The notes: generated by a model not told the origin, from the letters alone. Counted from the stretch's first letter, positions 1-9,679 are shown. The stretch is 64,000 nucleotides of DNA from Lachnospiraceae bacterium (GCA_030825115.1 JAPJQL010000013.1:1-64000); one strand, 5' to 3'. A program made the numbers and translations.

Positions 1-1108
1 CCGGATGAATCAGCTCTACGGTCATCTCTACGTTATCGCCAGGCATACACATCTCGGTACCAGCCGGTAACTCGCAAACGCCAGTTACGTCAGTTGTACG
101 GAAGTAGAACTGCGGACGGTAGTTGTTGAAGAATGGTGTATGACGGCCACCCTCGTCTTTGGTCAGTACGTAAACCTGTGCGGTAAATTTCTTATGGCAC
201 TTTACGGAACCTGGTTTAACCAGACACTGTCCTCTTTCGATCTCAGTTCTCTGAACACCACGAAGCAGTGCGCCGATGTTATCACCAGCCTGAGCCTCGT
301 CTAACAGCTTACGGAACATCTCGATACCGGTTACAACAACCTTACGGGTCTCTTCGTGGATACCAACGATCTCAACCTCGTCAGATACGTGCAGGGTACC
401 ACGCTCTACTCTACCGGTAGCAACAGTACCACGGCCGGTGATAGAGAATACGTCCTCTACAGGCATCAGGAACGGCTTGTCAGTCTCACGAACCGGATCC
501 GGAACCCAGCTGTCAACAGCTGCCATCAGCTCAAGGATCTTATCGCCCCACTCGCATTTCGGATCTTCCAGTGCTTTCAGTGCAGAACCCTGGATGATAG
601 GAGTATCATCGCCCGGGAACTCATACTCGTTCAGCAGCTCACGGATCTCCATGTCTACTAACTCAAGCAGCTCTGCATCGTCAACCATATCACATTTGTT
701 CATGAATACAACGATGTACGGTACGCCTACCTGACGGGACAGCAGGATGTGCTCACGGGTCTGAGCCATAACACCATCGGTAGCAGCTACAACCAGGATA
801 GCGCCATCCATCTGAGCAGCACCAGTGATCATGTTCTTAACGTAGTCAGCATGTCCTGGGCAGTCAACGTGTGCGTAATGTCTATTCTCAGTCTCATACT
901 CAACGTGAGCGGTAGAAATGGTGATACCACGCTCTCTCTCTTCCGGAGCTTTATCGATATTCTCGAATGCAACTGCCTCACCAGTACCTAATCTCTCGTG
1001 CAGAGTTTTGGTAATAGCTGCGGTCAGAGTGGTTTTACCATGGTCAACGTGGCCGATGGTACCGATGTTACAATGGGTTTTGTTTCTTTCAAACTTTGCT
1101 TTTGCCAT
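1..1108 (-). CDS. tuf: Elongation factor Tu, 3' end missing
   Basis: GTPase that carries aminoacyl-tRNA to the ribosomal A site in the cytoplasm. The N-terminus reads MAKAKFERNKTHCN and continues into the GHVDHGKTT P-loop, which is diagnostic of EF-Tu. About 369 residues are visible; the family is usually near 397, so the window edge removes roughly the last 28. The ATG at 1108 follows a GGAGGA ribosome site. It is the last gene of the str operon here and has its own promoter in the fusA-tuf gap. Identity is certain; only the C-terminus cannot be checked. Confidence 0.97.
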   Translation of the reverse strand, partial: MAKAKFERNKTHCNIGTIGHVDHGKTTLTAAITKTLHERLGTGEAVAFENIDKAPEERERGITISTAHVEYETENRHYAHVDCPGHADYVKNMITGAAQMDGAILVVAATDGVMAQTREHILLSRQVGVPYIVVFMNKCDMVDDAELLELVDMEIRELLNEYEFPGDDTPIIQGSALKALEDPKCEWGDKILELMAAVDSWVPDPVRETDKPFLMPVEDVFSITGRGTVATGRVERGTLHVSDEVEIVGIHEETRKVVVTGIEMFRKLLDEAQAGDNIGALLRGVQRTEIERGQCLVKPGSVKCHKKFTAQVYVLTKDEGGRHTPFFNNYRPQFYFRTTDVTGVCELPAGTEMCMPGDNVEMTVELIHP

Positions 1109-1169
1109 TTTATAACGTCCTCCTTAATTGGGCCTCTTTGGGCTGTTAATTTATGTTAGGCTGTTTTTT

Positions 1170-1198
1170 ATTATATGCTATATCTGCAATATTTTCAA
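1170..1198 (-). promoter_or_regulatory. Internal sigma-A-type promoter for tuf
   Basis: On the minus strand TTGAAA (1193-1198) and TATAAT (1170-1175) are separated by exactly 17 nt, about 60 nt upstream of the tuf start. This fits separate, boosted transcription of tuf inside the str operon. It was read by eye; no start site was measured. Confidence 0.7.
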
Positions 1199-1212
1199 GC
1201 CTATTTTCTCTA

Positions 1213-1240
1213 TTCCGGCGGTCAAAAACCGCCGCCGGAA
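1213..1240 (-). terminator. Hairpin between fusA and tuf
   Basis: Perfect 9-bp arms TTCCGGCGG / CCGCCGGAA enclose a 10-nt loop just after the fusA stop. No T-run follows on the minus strand, so it is more likely a partial terminator, processing site or mRNA-end stabiliser than a full intrinsic terminator. Confidence 0.45.
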
Positions 1241-1251
1241 TTAGATTTTGT

Positions 1252-3369
1252 TTAGCCTTTACGCTCGTTGATGACTTTCTCCTGAACGGACTTCGGAACC
1301 GGCTCATATTTGTCGAAGAACATGGAATAGTTTCCACGTCCCTGAGTCTTGGAACGTAAGTCTGTGGAGTAGCCAAACATCTCGGAAAGCGGAACGAATG
1401 CTCTTACAATCTTACCGCCGCCCAGGTCGTCCATACCTTCGATCCGGCCACGACGGGAGTTGATATCACCGATAACATCACCCATGTAGTCCTCCGGCAT
1501 GGTAACTTCTACCTTCATGACCGGCTCAAGCAGGATGGAGCCTGCCTTCTGCATCGCGTCTTTGAATGCCATGGAACCGGCAATCTTGAACGCCATCTCG
1601 TTGGAGTCAACCTCATGGTAGGAACCGTCGTAAACGGTAGCTTTTACACCCAGTACCGGGAATCCTGCAAGGATACCGGACTTGGCAGCCTCTTCGATAC
1701 CAGCTCCAACTGCCGGGATGTATTCCTTCGGAATCGCACCACCGACAACTGCGGACTCGAACTTGAAGGTCTCTTCTGCGTTCGCATCCATCGGCTCGAA
1801 ACGAACCTTACAGTGACCGTACTGACCACGTCCACCGGACTGTTTTGCATACTTGCTGTCTACATCCACAGCCTTGGTGAAAGTCTCTTTGTAAGCAACC
1901 TGCGGAGCACCAACGTTTGCTTCTACGTTGAACTCTCTCAGCAGACGGTCTACGATGATCTCCAGATGAAGCTCGCCCATACCAGAGATGATGGTCTGTC
2001 CAGTCTCCTGATCGGTCTTCGCACGGAAGGTCGGATCCTCTTCTGCCAGCTTCGCAAGAGCCTCGCCCATCTTGCCCTGACCAGCTTTGGTCTTCGGCTC
2101 GATCGCGATATCGATAACCGGCTCCGGGAATTCCATGGACTCCAGGATTACCGGATGCTGCTCATCACAGATGGTATCACCGGTACCGGTAAGCTTGAAG
2201 CCTACTGCTGCGGCGATATCGCCGGAGTAAACTCTGTCAAGCTCCTGTCTCTTGTTTGCGTGCATCTGAAGGATACGTCCAACACGCTCTTTTTTGCCTT
2301 TTGTTGCATTCAGCACGTAAGAACCGGAGTTCATCGTACCGGAGTATACGCGGAAGAATGCCAGCTTTCCTACGAACGGGTCAGTCATGATCTTGAATGC
2401 AAGTGCGGAGAACGGCTCTTCATCAGAAGAATGTCTCTCAATCTCGTTGCCTTCCATATCAACACCCTTGATAGAAGGAATGTCAAGCGGAGACGGCATA
2501 AACTCGATTACTGCATCCAGCAGCTTCTGTACGCCTTTGTTTCTGTAAGCAGTACCACAGCAGACCGGAATCGCTGTACACTCACAGGTAGCTTTTCTCA
2601 AAGCTTTCTTTAATTCATCAACGGATGGCTCCTCGCCTTCCAGATACATCATCATCAGTTCATCATCCAGCTCGCAGATCTTCTCTACCAGCTCGGTGCG
2701 GTACAGCTCTGCGTCATCCTTCATATCATCCGGAATCTCGCAGACGGAGATATCGTCACCCTTATCATCATTGTAGATGTAAGCCTGCATCTCAAACAGG
2801 TCGATAATGCCCTTGAATTCGTCTTCTTTTCCAATCGGCAGCTGCAGACAGATGGCGTTCTTGCCAAGTCTTGTCTTAATCTGCTCTACGGTTCCATAGA
2901 AGTCCGCACCCAGGATGTCCATCTTGTTGATGAACGCCATACGCGGTACGTTGTAGGTGTCAGCCTGACGCCATACATTCTCGGACTGCGGCTCAACACC
3001 GCCCTTGGCACAAAATACACCAACGGCACCGTCAAGAACTCGCAGAGAACGCTCTACCTCTACGGTGAAGTCAACGTGTCCAGGAGTATCGATAATGTTG
3101 ATACGATGCTCCAGAGCACCTTTTTTCGGTTTGCAGTTTTCCTGCAGCGTCCAGTGACAGGTGGTTGCCGCAGAAGTGATGGTAATACCTCTCTCCTGCT
3201 CCTGAGCCATCCAGTCCATGGTTGCGGTACCTTCGTGAGTATCACCGATCTTGTAGTTTACACCAGTGTAATACAGGATACGCTCAGTCGTCGTGGTCTT
3301 ACCAGCATCGATATGAGCCATGATTCCGATATTCCTGGTTCTCTCTAACGGATATTCTCTTCCAGCCAA
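1252..3369 (-). CDS. fusA: Elongation factor G
   Basis: Translocase GTPase that moves tRNAs and mRNA through the ribosome. The 705 residues match the usual EF-G length. Visible motifs are the P-loop AHIDAGKTT near residue 20, DTPGHVDF in switch II and NKMD, followed by domains II-V ending in the conserved GRIEGMDDLGGGKIVRAFVPL region. The start codon is TTG (3367-3369), preceded by AGGAGG with normal spacing, so translation begins at a weak codon. It lies 15 nt downstream of rpsG in the str operon. Confidence 0.98.
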   Translation of the reverse strand: MAGREYPLERTRNIGIMAHIDAGKTTTTERILYYTGVNYKIGDTHEGTATMDWMAQEQERGITITSAATTCHWTLQENCKPKKGALEHRINIIDTPGHVDFTVEVERSLRVLDGAVGVFCAKGGVEPQSENVWRQADTYNVPRMAFINKMDILGADFYGTVEQIKTRLGKNAICLQLPIGKEDEFKGIIDLFEMQAYIYNDDKGDDISVCEIPDDMKDDAELYRTELVEKICELDDELMMMYLEGEEPSVDELKKALRKATCECTAIPVCCGTAYRNKGVQKLLDAVIEFMPSPLDIPSIKGVDMEGNEIERHSSDEEPFSALAFKIMTDPFVGKLAFFRVYSGTMNSGSYVLNATKGKKERVGRILQMHANKRQELDRVYSGDIAAAVGFKLTGTGDTICDEQHPVILESMEFPEPVIDIAIEPKTKAGQGKMGEALAKLAEEDPTFRAKTDQETGQTIISGMGELHLEIIVDRLLREFNVEANVGAPQVAYKETFTKAVDVDSKYAKQSGGRGQYGHCKVRFEPMDANAEETFKFESAVVGGAIPKEYIPAVGAGIEEAAKSGILAGFPVLGVKATVYDGSYHEVDSNEMAFKIAGSMAFKDAMQKAGSILLEPVMKVEVTMPEDYMGDVIGDINSRRGRIEGMDDLGGGKIVRAFVPLSEMFGYSTDLRSKTQGRGNYSMFFDKYEPVPKSVQEKVINERKG

Positions 3370-3384
3370 AGCTTTGTCCTCCTA

Positions 3385-3855
3385 TTAGAATCTAAAATGG
3401 GAGAAGGCCTTGTTAGCCTCTGCCATCTTATGCATGTCTTCTTTACGTTTTACAGATGCGCCGGTATTGTTTGCTGCATCCATAATCTCGTTTGCCAGTC
3501 TCTCAACCTGGGTCTTCTCGCCTCTCTTACGGGAGAACATGGTGATCCAGCGCAGAGCCAGGGTCTGTCTTCTCTCCGGCTTAACCTCGATCGGCACCTG
3601 ATAGGTAGCGCCGCCGATACGTTTTGCCTTAACTTCCAGAACCGGCATAATGTTGTTCATTGCTTCCTCGAAGACCTCTACAGCCGGCTTACCGGTTTTC
3701 TCTTCCATACGCGCAAAAGCACCGTATACGATCTTCTGTGCAACACCCTTTTTACCGTCAAGCATGATGTTGTTGATCAGCTTGGTCACAACTTTGTTGT
3801 TGTATAAAGGATCTGCTAATACATCTCTTTTTTGAATATGTCCTTTACGTGGCAC
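3385..3855 (-). CDS. rpsG: 30S ribosomal protein S7
   Basis: Binds the 3' domain of 16S rRNA and nucleates assembly of the small-subunit head. With the GTG start at 3855 the product is 156 residues, the normal S7 length, and begins with the canonical PRKGHIQKRDV. The frame stays open upstream to 3900, but the AAGGAGGG site 7 nt before the GTG decides the start. Second gene of the str operon. Confidence 0.97.
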   Translation of the reverse strand: MPRKGHIQKRDVLADPLYNNKVVTKLINNIMLDGKKGVAQKIVYGAFARMEEKTGKPAVEVFEEAMNNIMPVLEVKAKRIGGATYQVPIEVKPERRQTLALRWITMFSRKRGEKTQVERLANEIMDAANNTGASVKRKEDMHKMAEANKAFSHFRF

Positions 3856-4034
3856 GTTACTTCCCTCCTTAATTATAAAAATCAATTCATAGGTACTCAC
3901 ATGTTTCCATAAAATGTGTCCGCGCCTCCATTAATATCTATTCCCTGCAACCTACAGGTCAATACCAACTTTTGGCACTTTTTTACATCTTACTGCTGTT
4001 AGTGATTCCATTTGGCGGATATTTCCGCAGTTAC

Positions 4035-4454
4035 TTATTTTTTGTCTTTCGGTCTCTTAGCGCCGTATTTGGAACGAGCCTGCTTACGGTTTGCCACACC
4101 TGCGGTATCCAGAGTACCTCTGATGATATGGTATCTGGTACCTGGTAAGTCTTTTACCCTTCCGCCGCGGATCAGAACAACGCTATGCTCCTGAAGGTTG
4201 TGACCCTCACCTGGGATATAGCTTGTAACTTCGATGCCGTTTGACAGACGTACTCTGGCGATCTTACGAAGTGCAGAGTTCGGCTTTTTCGGGGTAGCAG
4301 TCTTAACTGCGGTGCAGACACCTCTCTTCTGAGGAGAAGAAGTATTGGTTGCACGCTTCTGTAAGGAGTTGTATCCTTTCTGCAGAGCCGGTGCAGTAGA
4401 CTTCTTTACAGATGTCTGTCTTCCTTTTCTAACTAACTGGTTAAATGTTGGCAT
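4035..4454 (-). CDS. rpsL: 30S ribosomal protein S12
   Basis: Decoding-centre protein that controls accuracy and is the classic site of streptomycin-resistance substitutions. The product has 139 residues beginning MPTFNQLVRKGRQ. The loop KKPNSALRK keeps the lysine found in sensitive strains and GGRVKDLPG is also wild type. An in-frame GTG three codons upstream lies inside the AGGAGG ribosome site, so the ATG at 4454 is the real start. First gene of the operon, with a consensus promoter about 100 nt upstream. Confidence 0.97.
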   Translation of the reverse strand: MPTFNQLVRKGRQTSVKKSTAPALQKGYNSLQKRATNTSSPQKRGVCTAVKTATPKKPNSALRKIARVRLSNGIEVTSYIPGEGHNLQEHSVVLIRGGRVKDLPGTRYHIIRGTLDTAGVANRKQARSKYGAKRPKDKK

Positions 4455-4558
4455 TCTTTTCACCTCCTGTGATATTGTCTGTTGGTTGCTTTCATTCTCA
4501 ACAATACGTACAAAAATCCGCGCAAAAAAATATGACGTGTTTTATGCACGCCATATCA

Positions 4559-4587
4559 TTATATCTGTATTGCCATATCGTGTCAAG
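4559..4587 (-). promoter_or_regulatory. Consensus promoter of the str operon
   Basis: A perfect TTGACA (4582-4587) and a perfect TATAAT (4559-4564) on the minus strand are separated by 17 nt, about 105 nt upstream of rpsL. This is the best match to the vegetative consensus in the window, as expected for ribosomal protein genes. Confidence 0.88.
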
Positions 4588-4641
4588 GATAATTTACGTT
4601 TTTTTACATGGATAAACCGGATTTTTAACAAATACCGCGCT

Positions 4642-7600
4642 TCACCGGACCCATGCCCCGTAGGGCGTTACCCCGTTATCCTGATAACGCCACTGTTTTG
4701 TCTCTTCATCGTAGCGGTAAGCTGCTGCCTGCTGTGCCTCCTGCAGGTAATACCGCTGCCCGTCCGGGTCCGTATACCAGCCGCTGACTAAAGAACCGTC
4801 CTCCGCAAGCAGATACCAGTGTCCGTCCGCCGGGTCTTTCAGCCACCCGGTCCTCATCGCGCAGCTCTGCTCATCCAGATAATACCAGAGCCCGCCGATC
4901 AGCTGCCATTTTGTCTGCGCATAGCCCTCGGCATCAAAATGATACCAGTGACCATTGATATATTTCCAGGTGTCGGCCGCATACTCATTCGGCCCGACTG
5001 CCAGTCTCCACCTGCCTCCGTCCTGGACCCAGATCCCGCCTCCGTCACGAGAGCTGCCCGGCAGAGAAGAGCGGTACGTTCCGTCATCATCACCAGAACT
5101 GCCCGAGCCATGATTTACACGGATTCTGGCAAATCTGGCCTGGATGGTGTGGTTCTCATTGACATTTTCAAACGAATAGAGGCTTACCGGACCGACGTTC
5201 ACCCCGTCTACCATCACCGATTCGATGCGGTATCCGTCATATGGGTCGATATAAAAAGACTGGTCCTGCCCTTCTTCGATCTCAACTGCGCCTTCCGGCG
5301 ATATCTGTCCTCCGCCCGTGGAAGAAGCCTGGATGGTATAGCTGTTGCTGAACTGACCTACTGCCGTGATCATCTTCCGGTAAGTTTTATGCTCCGCCAC
5401 CCTCCACTTGACTGTATCATATGCAAACATAATCTCAACCGGCACATCTATTTCAAAAATCTGCATCATGGGTTCAACCGATGACTCCTCGTCGAAAGAG
5501 CTCTCATACTGGTCTTCATCTTCAAAGAAGAAAATCTTTACATATTCGGGTGCTGCATCCACCGGTACTGCATCCGACGGCGTTGCGTTCGACGGTGTTG
5601 CATCTGACGGCGTTGCATCTGACGGCGTCGCATCCGATGGTGTTGCCTCTATCACGATATCAGAATAATAAACCGCCTTCGTACCGGAGTAAAAGATATC
5701 CCCTTGCTGGAGAGTATCAAGCCTCAAAACTCCCTGTGTTTCCGGTTCTTTGACCGTAATCTGATAATCCCGTATGTAATCCTCCGTCATGGACAATCCC
5801 TTCACTACGGTAGCCCGAACCTGAATCGTCCCGGCCGCCTCTGTCCTCAGCAGATTGCCGGAAAAGACCGCACCGGTTTTATCGTCCTGTACCACGCTCC
5901 ATCTGACATCCCGGTTTGTCGCATCCGACGGGGACGCCTTCACCTTAAAACGATAATCCCTCCCGGCTGTGATCTCCCCCGGAATATCTGCGATACTCTC
6001 CACCGCTTTATAAGCATCCAGATTCACATGGATCGTGATCGCTCCCTCCGCATCTCTGCTGTGACCGGTCGTTATTTCCATCGGCGCATAGTAAGACCAC
6101 GCCTTTTTATCCCCGTCATAGACCCGGCAGCGGTAGATTCCTCCATCCAGCATTGATTTCAGTTCCTGGTTTAAAAATGGATATATAAACAGTGTTCCGT
6201 CGTCTATATCCTGATAGACCGGGGTGACTCCCGGTCTGTGCTCCGGAGTGTTTACCATATTATGCATATCATATTCCCTGCATATACTCTCATCAATATG
6301 CCATACGACAATCCCGCCGTCCATATCCTGCTCGCCATAGCCATACTCAAGCCCTCTGTCATAGCCCAGATACTGCCTGTTCTCAACCAGGTAATATTCC
6401 TCATCCGGGTCTTTTCCGGGGATTGGAATCTTATAAGCCTGATACGAATCAGAATCAGAAGCCTTTGTCACACCCAGACGGTAGTCACCACTTTCCGTTA
6501 TGATTTCGGGGGTGATATATCCAAGCTGGATCCTGCTCCACGGATCCAGATAAACAGGAATGAAAATCTCTTTCCCGGAATCATCATAATACCTGCTCCA
6601 CGAACCGCCGTCCATCAGACTGAGCGCCCCCGGAGTGTGTCCGTACCATTCCGCAGTTTCGTCGCTGTAAGTAATATCATATAAATCCGGCAGTCCAAGA
6701 TAATGTCCCAATTCATGGGTAGGGGTTCCGATCGGAGCCTGCTCGGCGCAGGCCGGGTCATTCCCGTCTGAGATCAGCTCTCCTATGCAGGTATAATCCG
6801 ATATTTCTATCCCATCCAAAACCACCCGGTTATCATATGGCGTATCTTCAAAGGCCCACCGGTGTGCCCAGATCCCCTGCCTGGAAATCCCGGAATAACT
6901 CGATTCATATCCGGCCACAATAAACAGGATCGCCAGTTCGTCTCGATCGATACGCTGATTGCGGTTCGTATCATAAGCCTGAAAATCCACATACGGATCC
7001 GACTGCCTCAGCGCAGCTTCAAACATATCGATCATATCCTGCTCAAGTTCACTATTATAAGGGTGCGAGCCCCAGCTTCCATGGGTCCTGTCCAGCCGGA
7101 CATGAACGATCCCGTCATTTTCTCCATCCTGTTCATCCGGATGGGCATAGCTTTCCACAGCCGGAGCAAAGGTAAATTGTCCGCCGGACACAACGTCATA
7201 ATAATTCCCGATGCTGTTCTCGGAGTGATAGATCTTTTCCGCCCAGTCATAGGACTCGTCATAAGGCTGGTCAAGAAAGCCAATGACGATCGTCAGCAGC
7301 GGTTCTTCTTTTTTTCCGCCGTCCAAACCGAATGTCGCCGGATCATCCCCGGATGGCACGACCGGCTCCCCATAATCATAGGTGCGGGCGGCATAAGTCC
7401 TTCCTGCCAGGGCATAATACTGCTCTCTTACCTCCTCGTAGGCCAGTTCCCCGGCCGGACACAGGTCGCTGACCGACGGATCTGATTCCGCCCGGTCACC
7501 CAGATACAGAGCCCCATCCTCTGCCAGATACACATATTTCCAGATATTGCTGCGGCCATCCTGCTGGATCAGATCTCCACCCGGCGTCACATAATACTGA

Positions 7601-7788
7601 AACCATTCATCCCCCTTCAGAATATAGTCAAAACTGCCCCTGCCATCCGGCTGTTTCATATGCCGCACCGCCTTATAGGCCGGCGCCGCGCTGACCGGCA
7701 GAGCCGGCGCCTGAAATACGCTCAGCGCCAGCATGATGCAGATCATCGTTCTGGATAACAACTGGCAGAACCGTCTCCTGCTGCCCAT
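4642..7788 (-). CDS. Secreted M6-type metalloprotease with cell-wall-binding repeats
   Basis: Predicted 1048-residue exported zinc protease of the immune-inhibitor-A (M6) type. The ATG at 7788 follows GGAGGGGG and opens a signal peptide ending near PVSAAPA; the longer open frame upstream lacks a ribosome site. The zinc motif HELGHYLGLPD lies near residue 357. Further on come a low-complexity tract of tandem TPSDA units (about residues 715-735), an InlB-type beta-repeat region (GGGQISPEGAVEIEEG) and C-terminal aromatic repeats of the choline-binding type (WQLIGGLWYYLDE). The architecture predicts a protease held on the cell wall and acting on extracellular protein. The substrate is unknown. 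A consensus promoter lies 60 nt upstream. Confidence 0.9.
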   Translation of the reverse strand: MGSRRRFCQLLSRTMICIMLALSVFQAPALPVSAAPAYKAVRHMKQPDGRGSFDYILKGDEWFQYYVTPGGDLIQQDGRSNIWKYVYLAEDGALYLGDRAESDPSVSDLCPAGELAYEEVREQYYALAGRTYAARTYDYGEPVVPSGDDPATFGLDGGKKEEPLLTIVIGFLDQPYDESYDWAEKIYHSENSIGNYYDVVSGGQFTFAPAVESYAHPDEQDGENDGIVHVRLDRTHGSWGSHPYNSELEQDMIDMFEAALRQSDPYVDFQAYDTNRNQRIDRDELAILFIVAGYESSYSGISRQGIWAHRWAFEDTPYDNRVVLDGIEISDYTCIGELISDGNDPACAEQAPIGTPTHELGHYLGLPDLYDITYSDETAEWYGHTPGALSLMDGGSWSRYYDDSGKEIFIPVYLDPWSRIQLGYITPEIITESGDYRLGVTKASDSDSYQAYKIPIPGKDPDEEYYLVENRQYLGYDRGLEYGYGEQDMDGGIVVWHIDESICREYDMHNMVNTPEHRPGVTPVYQDIDDGTLFIYPFLNQELKSMLDGGIYRCRVYDGDKKAWSYYAPMEITTGHSRDAEGAITIHVNLDAYKAVESIADIPGEITAGRDYRFKVKASPSDATNRDVRWSVVQDDKTGAVFSGNLLRTEAAGTIQVRATVVKGLSMTEDYIRDYQITVKEPETQGVLRLDTLQQGDIFYSGTKAVYYSDIVIEATPSDATPSDATPSDATPSNATPSDAVPVDAAPEYVKIFFFEDEDQYESSFDEESSVEPMMQIFEIDVPVEIMFAYDTVKWRVAEHKTYRKMITAVGQFSNSYTIQASSTGGGQISPEGAVEIEEGQDQSFYIDPYDGYRIESVMVDGVNVGPVSLYSFENVNENHTIQARFARIRVNHGSGSSGDDDGTYRSSLPGSSRDGGGIWVQDGGRWRLAVGPNEYAADTWKYINGHWYHFDAEGYAQTKWQLIGGLWYYLDEQSCAMRTGWLKDPADGHWYLLAEDGSLVSGWYTDPDGQRYYLQEAQQAAAYRYDEETKQWRYQDNGVTPYGAWVR

Positions 7789-7849
7789 AATTTTCCCCCT
7801 CCATGTCCAGGTGTCTTCCCGCTCTTTCTCACAACACCTTATTATGCCT

Positions 7850-7878
7850 ATTATATCTTTTTTACACACGCGTTTCAA
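7850..7878 (-). promoter_or_regulatory. Promoter of the M6 protease gene
   Basis: Minus-strand TTGAAA (7873-7878), a 17-nt spacer and TATAAT (7850-7855), about 60 nt before the chosen start at 7788. Its position inside the longer open frame supports the shorter protein. Confidence 0.72.
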
Positions 7879-7980
7879 CATGAATGAAATATTTTGTTGC
7901 ATCCGGGAACTTCGTATAAATCACCTGACAGGCGAATAGACTGGAACAAACCCTAAAATCCAACCAGAAAGGATCTCTTC

Positions 7981-8340
7981 ATGAATCCATCAAGACCAAA
8001 GGCGCTGATCCGCTCGCTGCTCTTCTCCTACATCATCTCCGGAGTCCTGCTGCTGGGGCTTGCATTCGCGCTCTATAAACTGAAGATCAAGGAGGCCCAG
8101 ATCAACACGGCGGTATATGCCGTCTATGTCGTCGCCTGCCTGATCGGCGGATTTTTCGCCGGGAAACGGATTGGGCAGAGGCGTTTTTTCTGGGGAATGC
8201 TCTCAGGCCTCCTCTATTTTCTGATTCTCTTTGCCGTATCCTGGATTTTAAAAGACGGCGGGAGCTTCGACATGACCAGGGTCATGACCGTGATGGGCTG
8301 CTGCCTGGCAGGAGGGACTGCCGGGGGGATGATAAGTTAG
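7981..8340 (+). CDS. Small TIGR04086-type membrane protein
   Basis: A 119-residue protein that looks entirely membrane-embedded. Four hydrophobic segments are visible (about residues 12-32, 42-62, 70-88 and 97-117), with a glycine-rich GGFFAGKRIGQRR turn after the second and a GG-rich end. Length and pattern match the TIGR04086 (YrzE-like) membrane proteins common in Clostridia and Bacilli, whose role is not established. An AAAGGAT ribosome site precedes the ATG. It is transcribed alone, convergent with the transporter gene downstream. Confidence 0.75.
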   Translation: MNPSRPKALIRSLLFSYIISGVLLLGLAFALYKLKIKEAQINTAVYAVYVVACLIGGFFAGKRIGQRRFFWGMLSGLLYFLILFAVSWILKDGGSFDMTRVMTVMGCCLAGGTAGGMIS

Positions 8341-8363
8341 GCGTGGAGAAAATTCCCCACGCC
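8340..8363. terminator. Hairpin between convergent genes
   Basis: Arms GGCGTGG / CCACGCC flank an AT-rich loop in the 37-nt gap between two converging genes. No long T-run is present on either side, so efficiency is uncertain. Confidence 0.5.
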
Positions 8364-8377
8364 TTCCTGTCAAACCT

Positions 8378-9679
8378 TTAATCTTCTGTTTCCTGTTCTT
8401 CCGCCTGTTCCAGCTCTTCCGCGGTCAGAATATAGAGGTGGATCTTTTCCACCCGGTTCTTTTCCATATGCTCTACCACAAGGCGCAGGTTCTCATAAGA
8501 AACCGCTTCTCCGTCCTCCGGCAGATGGTCTAACAGCCCGATCACCAGACCGCCGATCGAATCATAATCCTCCGATTCCAGCTTAAGCCCCAGCATATCG
8601 TTGAGGTCGTCCAGTTTCATGGAGCCTTCCACAATATACTCGCCGGGCGCTACTTCCCGTACTTCGTCTTCCTCGTCCTGATCGTACTCGTCACGGATCT
8701 CGCCCACGATCTCCTCAAGCATATCCTCAAGAGTGATCAGGCCCGCGGTCGCGCCGTACTCATCCAGCACGATCACAATGTTATTGAAGGTTTTCCGCAT
8801 CTCCACCATCAGTTCCGCCGTCTTTTTAAACTCATAGGTGTACAGCGGCTCCCTCAGGAAGTCACGGATGGAAAACGCCTCATCCTTGTCAAACAGGATC
8901 AAATCCTTCATGTTGATGATACCAATGACATTATCCGTGGTGTCTTCATACACCGGGACTCTGGTAAAACGCTCCTCCCGGAATAAGGCAATGACCTCCT
9001 CGTAGGTGGCGTCCACCTCCACCATCACCATATCGATCCGCGGCACCATGATGTCCTTTGCCAGGGAATCCCCGAAGTCGAATACATTGTTGATCATCTT
9101 CTTTTCTTCGGTTTCAATGACGCCTTCTTCATGGCTGACCTCAACAATCGTTCTCAACTCATCCTCTGTGATCGGGTCCCTCTTCTTGTTCGGGTCGATC
9201 CGAAGCAGCATAAGGACGCCAAGAGACAACTGGTTCACAAAGAAGATGACAGGGGTAAAGACCACCATCAGGATATAGATGATCTTCGCATATTTTAACG
9301 CAATCTGTTCTGAATATATCGTGGACAATGTCTTTGGGGTTATCTCACCGAATACCAGGATCAGCAGGGTCAATACACCGGTGGCAATCCCCACCGCCTT
9401 GCTGCCGAACATCTGCATCGTCAGGGTCGTCATCAGGGAGGATGCCGACAAGTTGACAATGTTGTTGCCAACCAGGATCGTGCTCAGCATCTTGCTGGGG
9501 TTCTCAATCACCTTTGTCAGCGTGACTGCCTGTTTGTGACCTGCTTCTGCCAGTGTCCTGACACGCATCTTGTTTACTGTGGTAAGTGCTGTTTCTGCTG
9601 ATGAAAAAAAAGCGGACAGACAGAGTAACACTATCACCGTGAAAATCTGTATGCCCGTACTGTCTCCTGAGTCTAACAT
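8378..9679 (-). CDS. CorC/HlyC-family (CNNM-like) transporter
   Basis: Integral membrane protein of 433 residues with the standard three-part layout. A DUF21/CNNM transmembrane domain covers about residues 1-185 (several helices, GEITPKTLSTIYSE motif), a tandem CBS pair about 205-325 (IMVPRIDMVMVEVDATYEE, RVPVYEDTTDNVIGIINMKDL) and a CorC_HlyC domain the acidic C-terminus. Relatives handle Mg2+ or Co2+ efflux and some were named haemolysins; the ion cannot be told from sequence. The ribosome site AAGGAG lies unusually far (about 14 nt) from the ATG. Downstream of lspA on the same strand, separated by an inverted repeat. Confidence 0.92.
   Translation of the reverse strand: MLDSGDSTGIQIFTVIVLLCLSAFFSSAETALTTVNKMRVRTLAEAGHKQAVTLTKVIENPSKMLSTILVGNNIVNLSASSLMTTLTMQMFGSKAVGIATGVLTLLILVFGEITPKTLSTIYSEQIALKYAKIIYILMVVFTPVIFFVNQLSLGVLMLLRIDPNKKRDPITEDELRTIVEVSHEEGVIETEEKKMINNVFDFGDSLAKDIMVPRIDMVMVEVDATYEEVIALFREERFTRVPVYEDTTDNVIGIINMKDLILFDKDEAFSIRDFLREPLYTYEFKKTAELMVEMRKTFNNIVIVLDEYGATAGLITLEDMLEEIVGEIRDEYDQDEEDEVREVAPGEYIVEGSMKLDDLNDMLGLKLESEDYDSIGGLVIGLLDHLPEDGEAVSYENLRLVVEHMEKNRVEKIHLYILTAEELEQAEEQETED

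Noticed and set aside
1615..2613. 332-codon open frame on the plus strand inside fusA
   Set aside because: It is the antisense shadow of the highly conserved EF-G gene; no ribosome site and no protein-like composition.
5575..5645. Short tandem repeats in the protease gene considered as a satellite
   Set aside because: They are 15-bp coding units for TPSDA within an intact frame.
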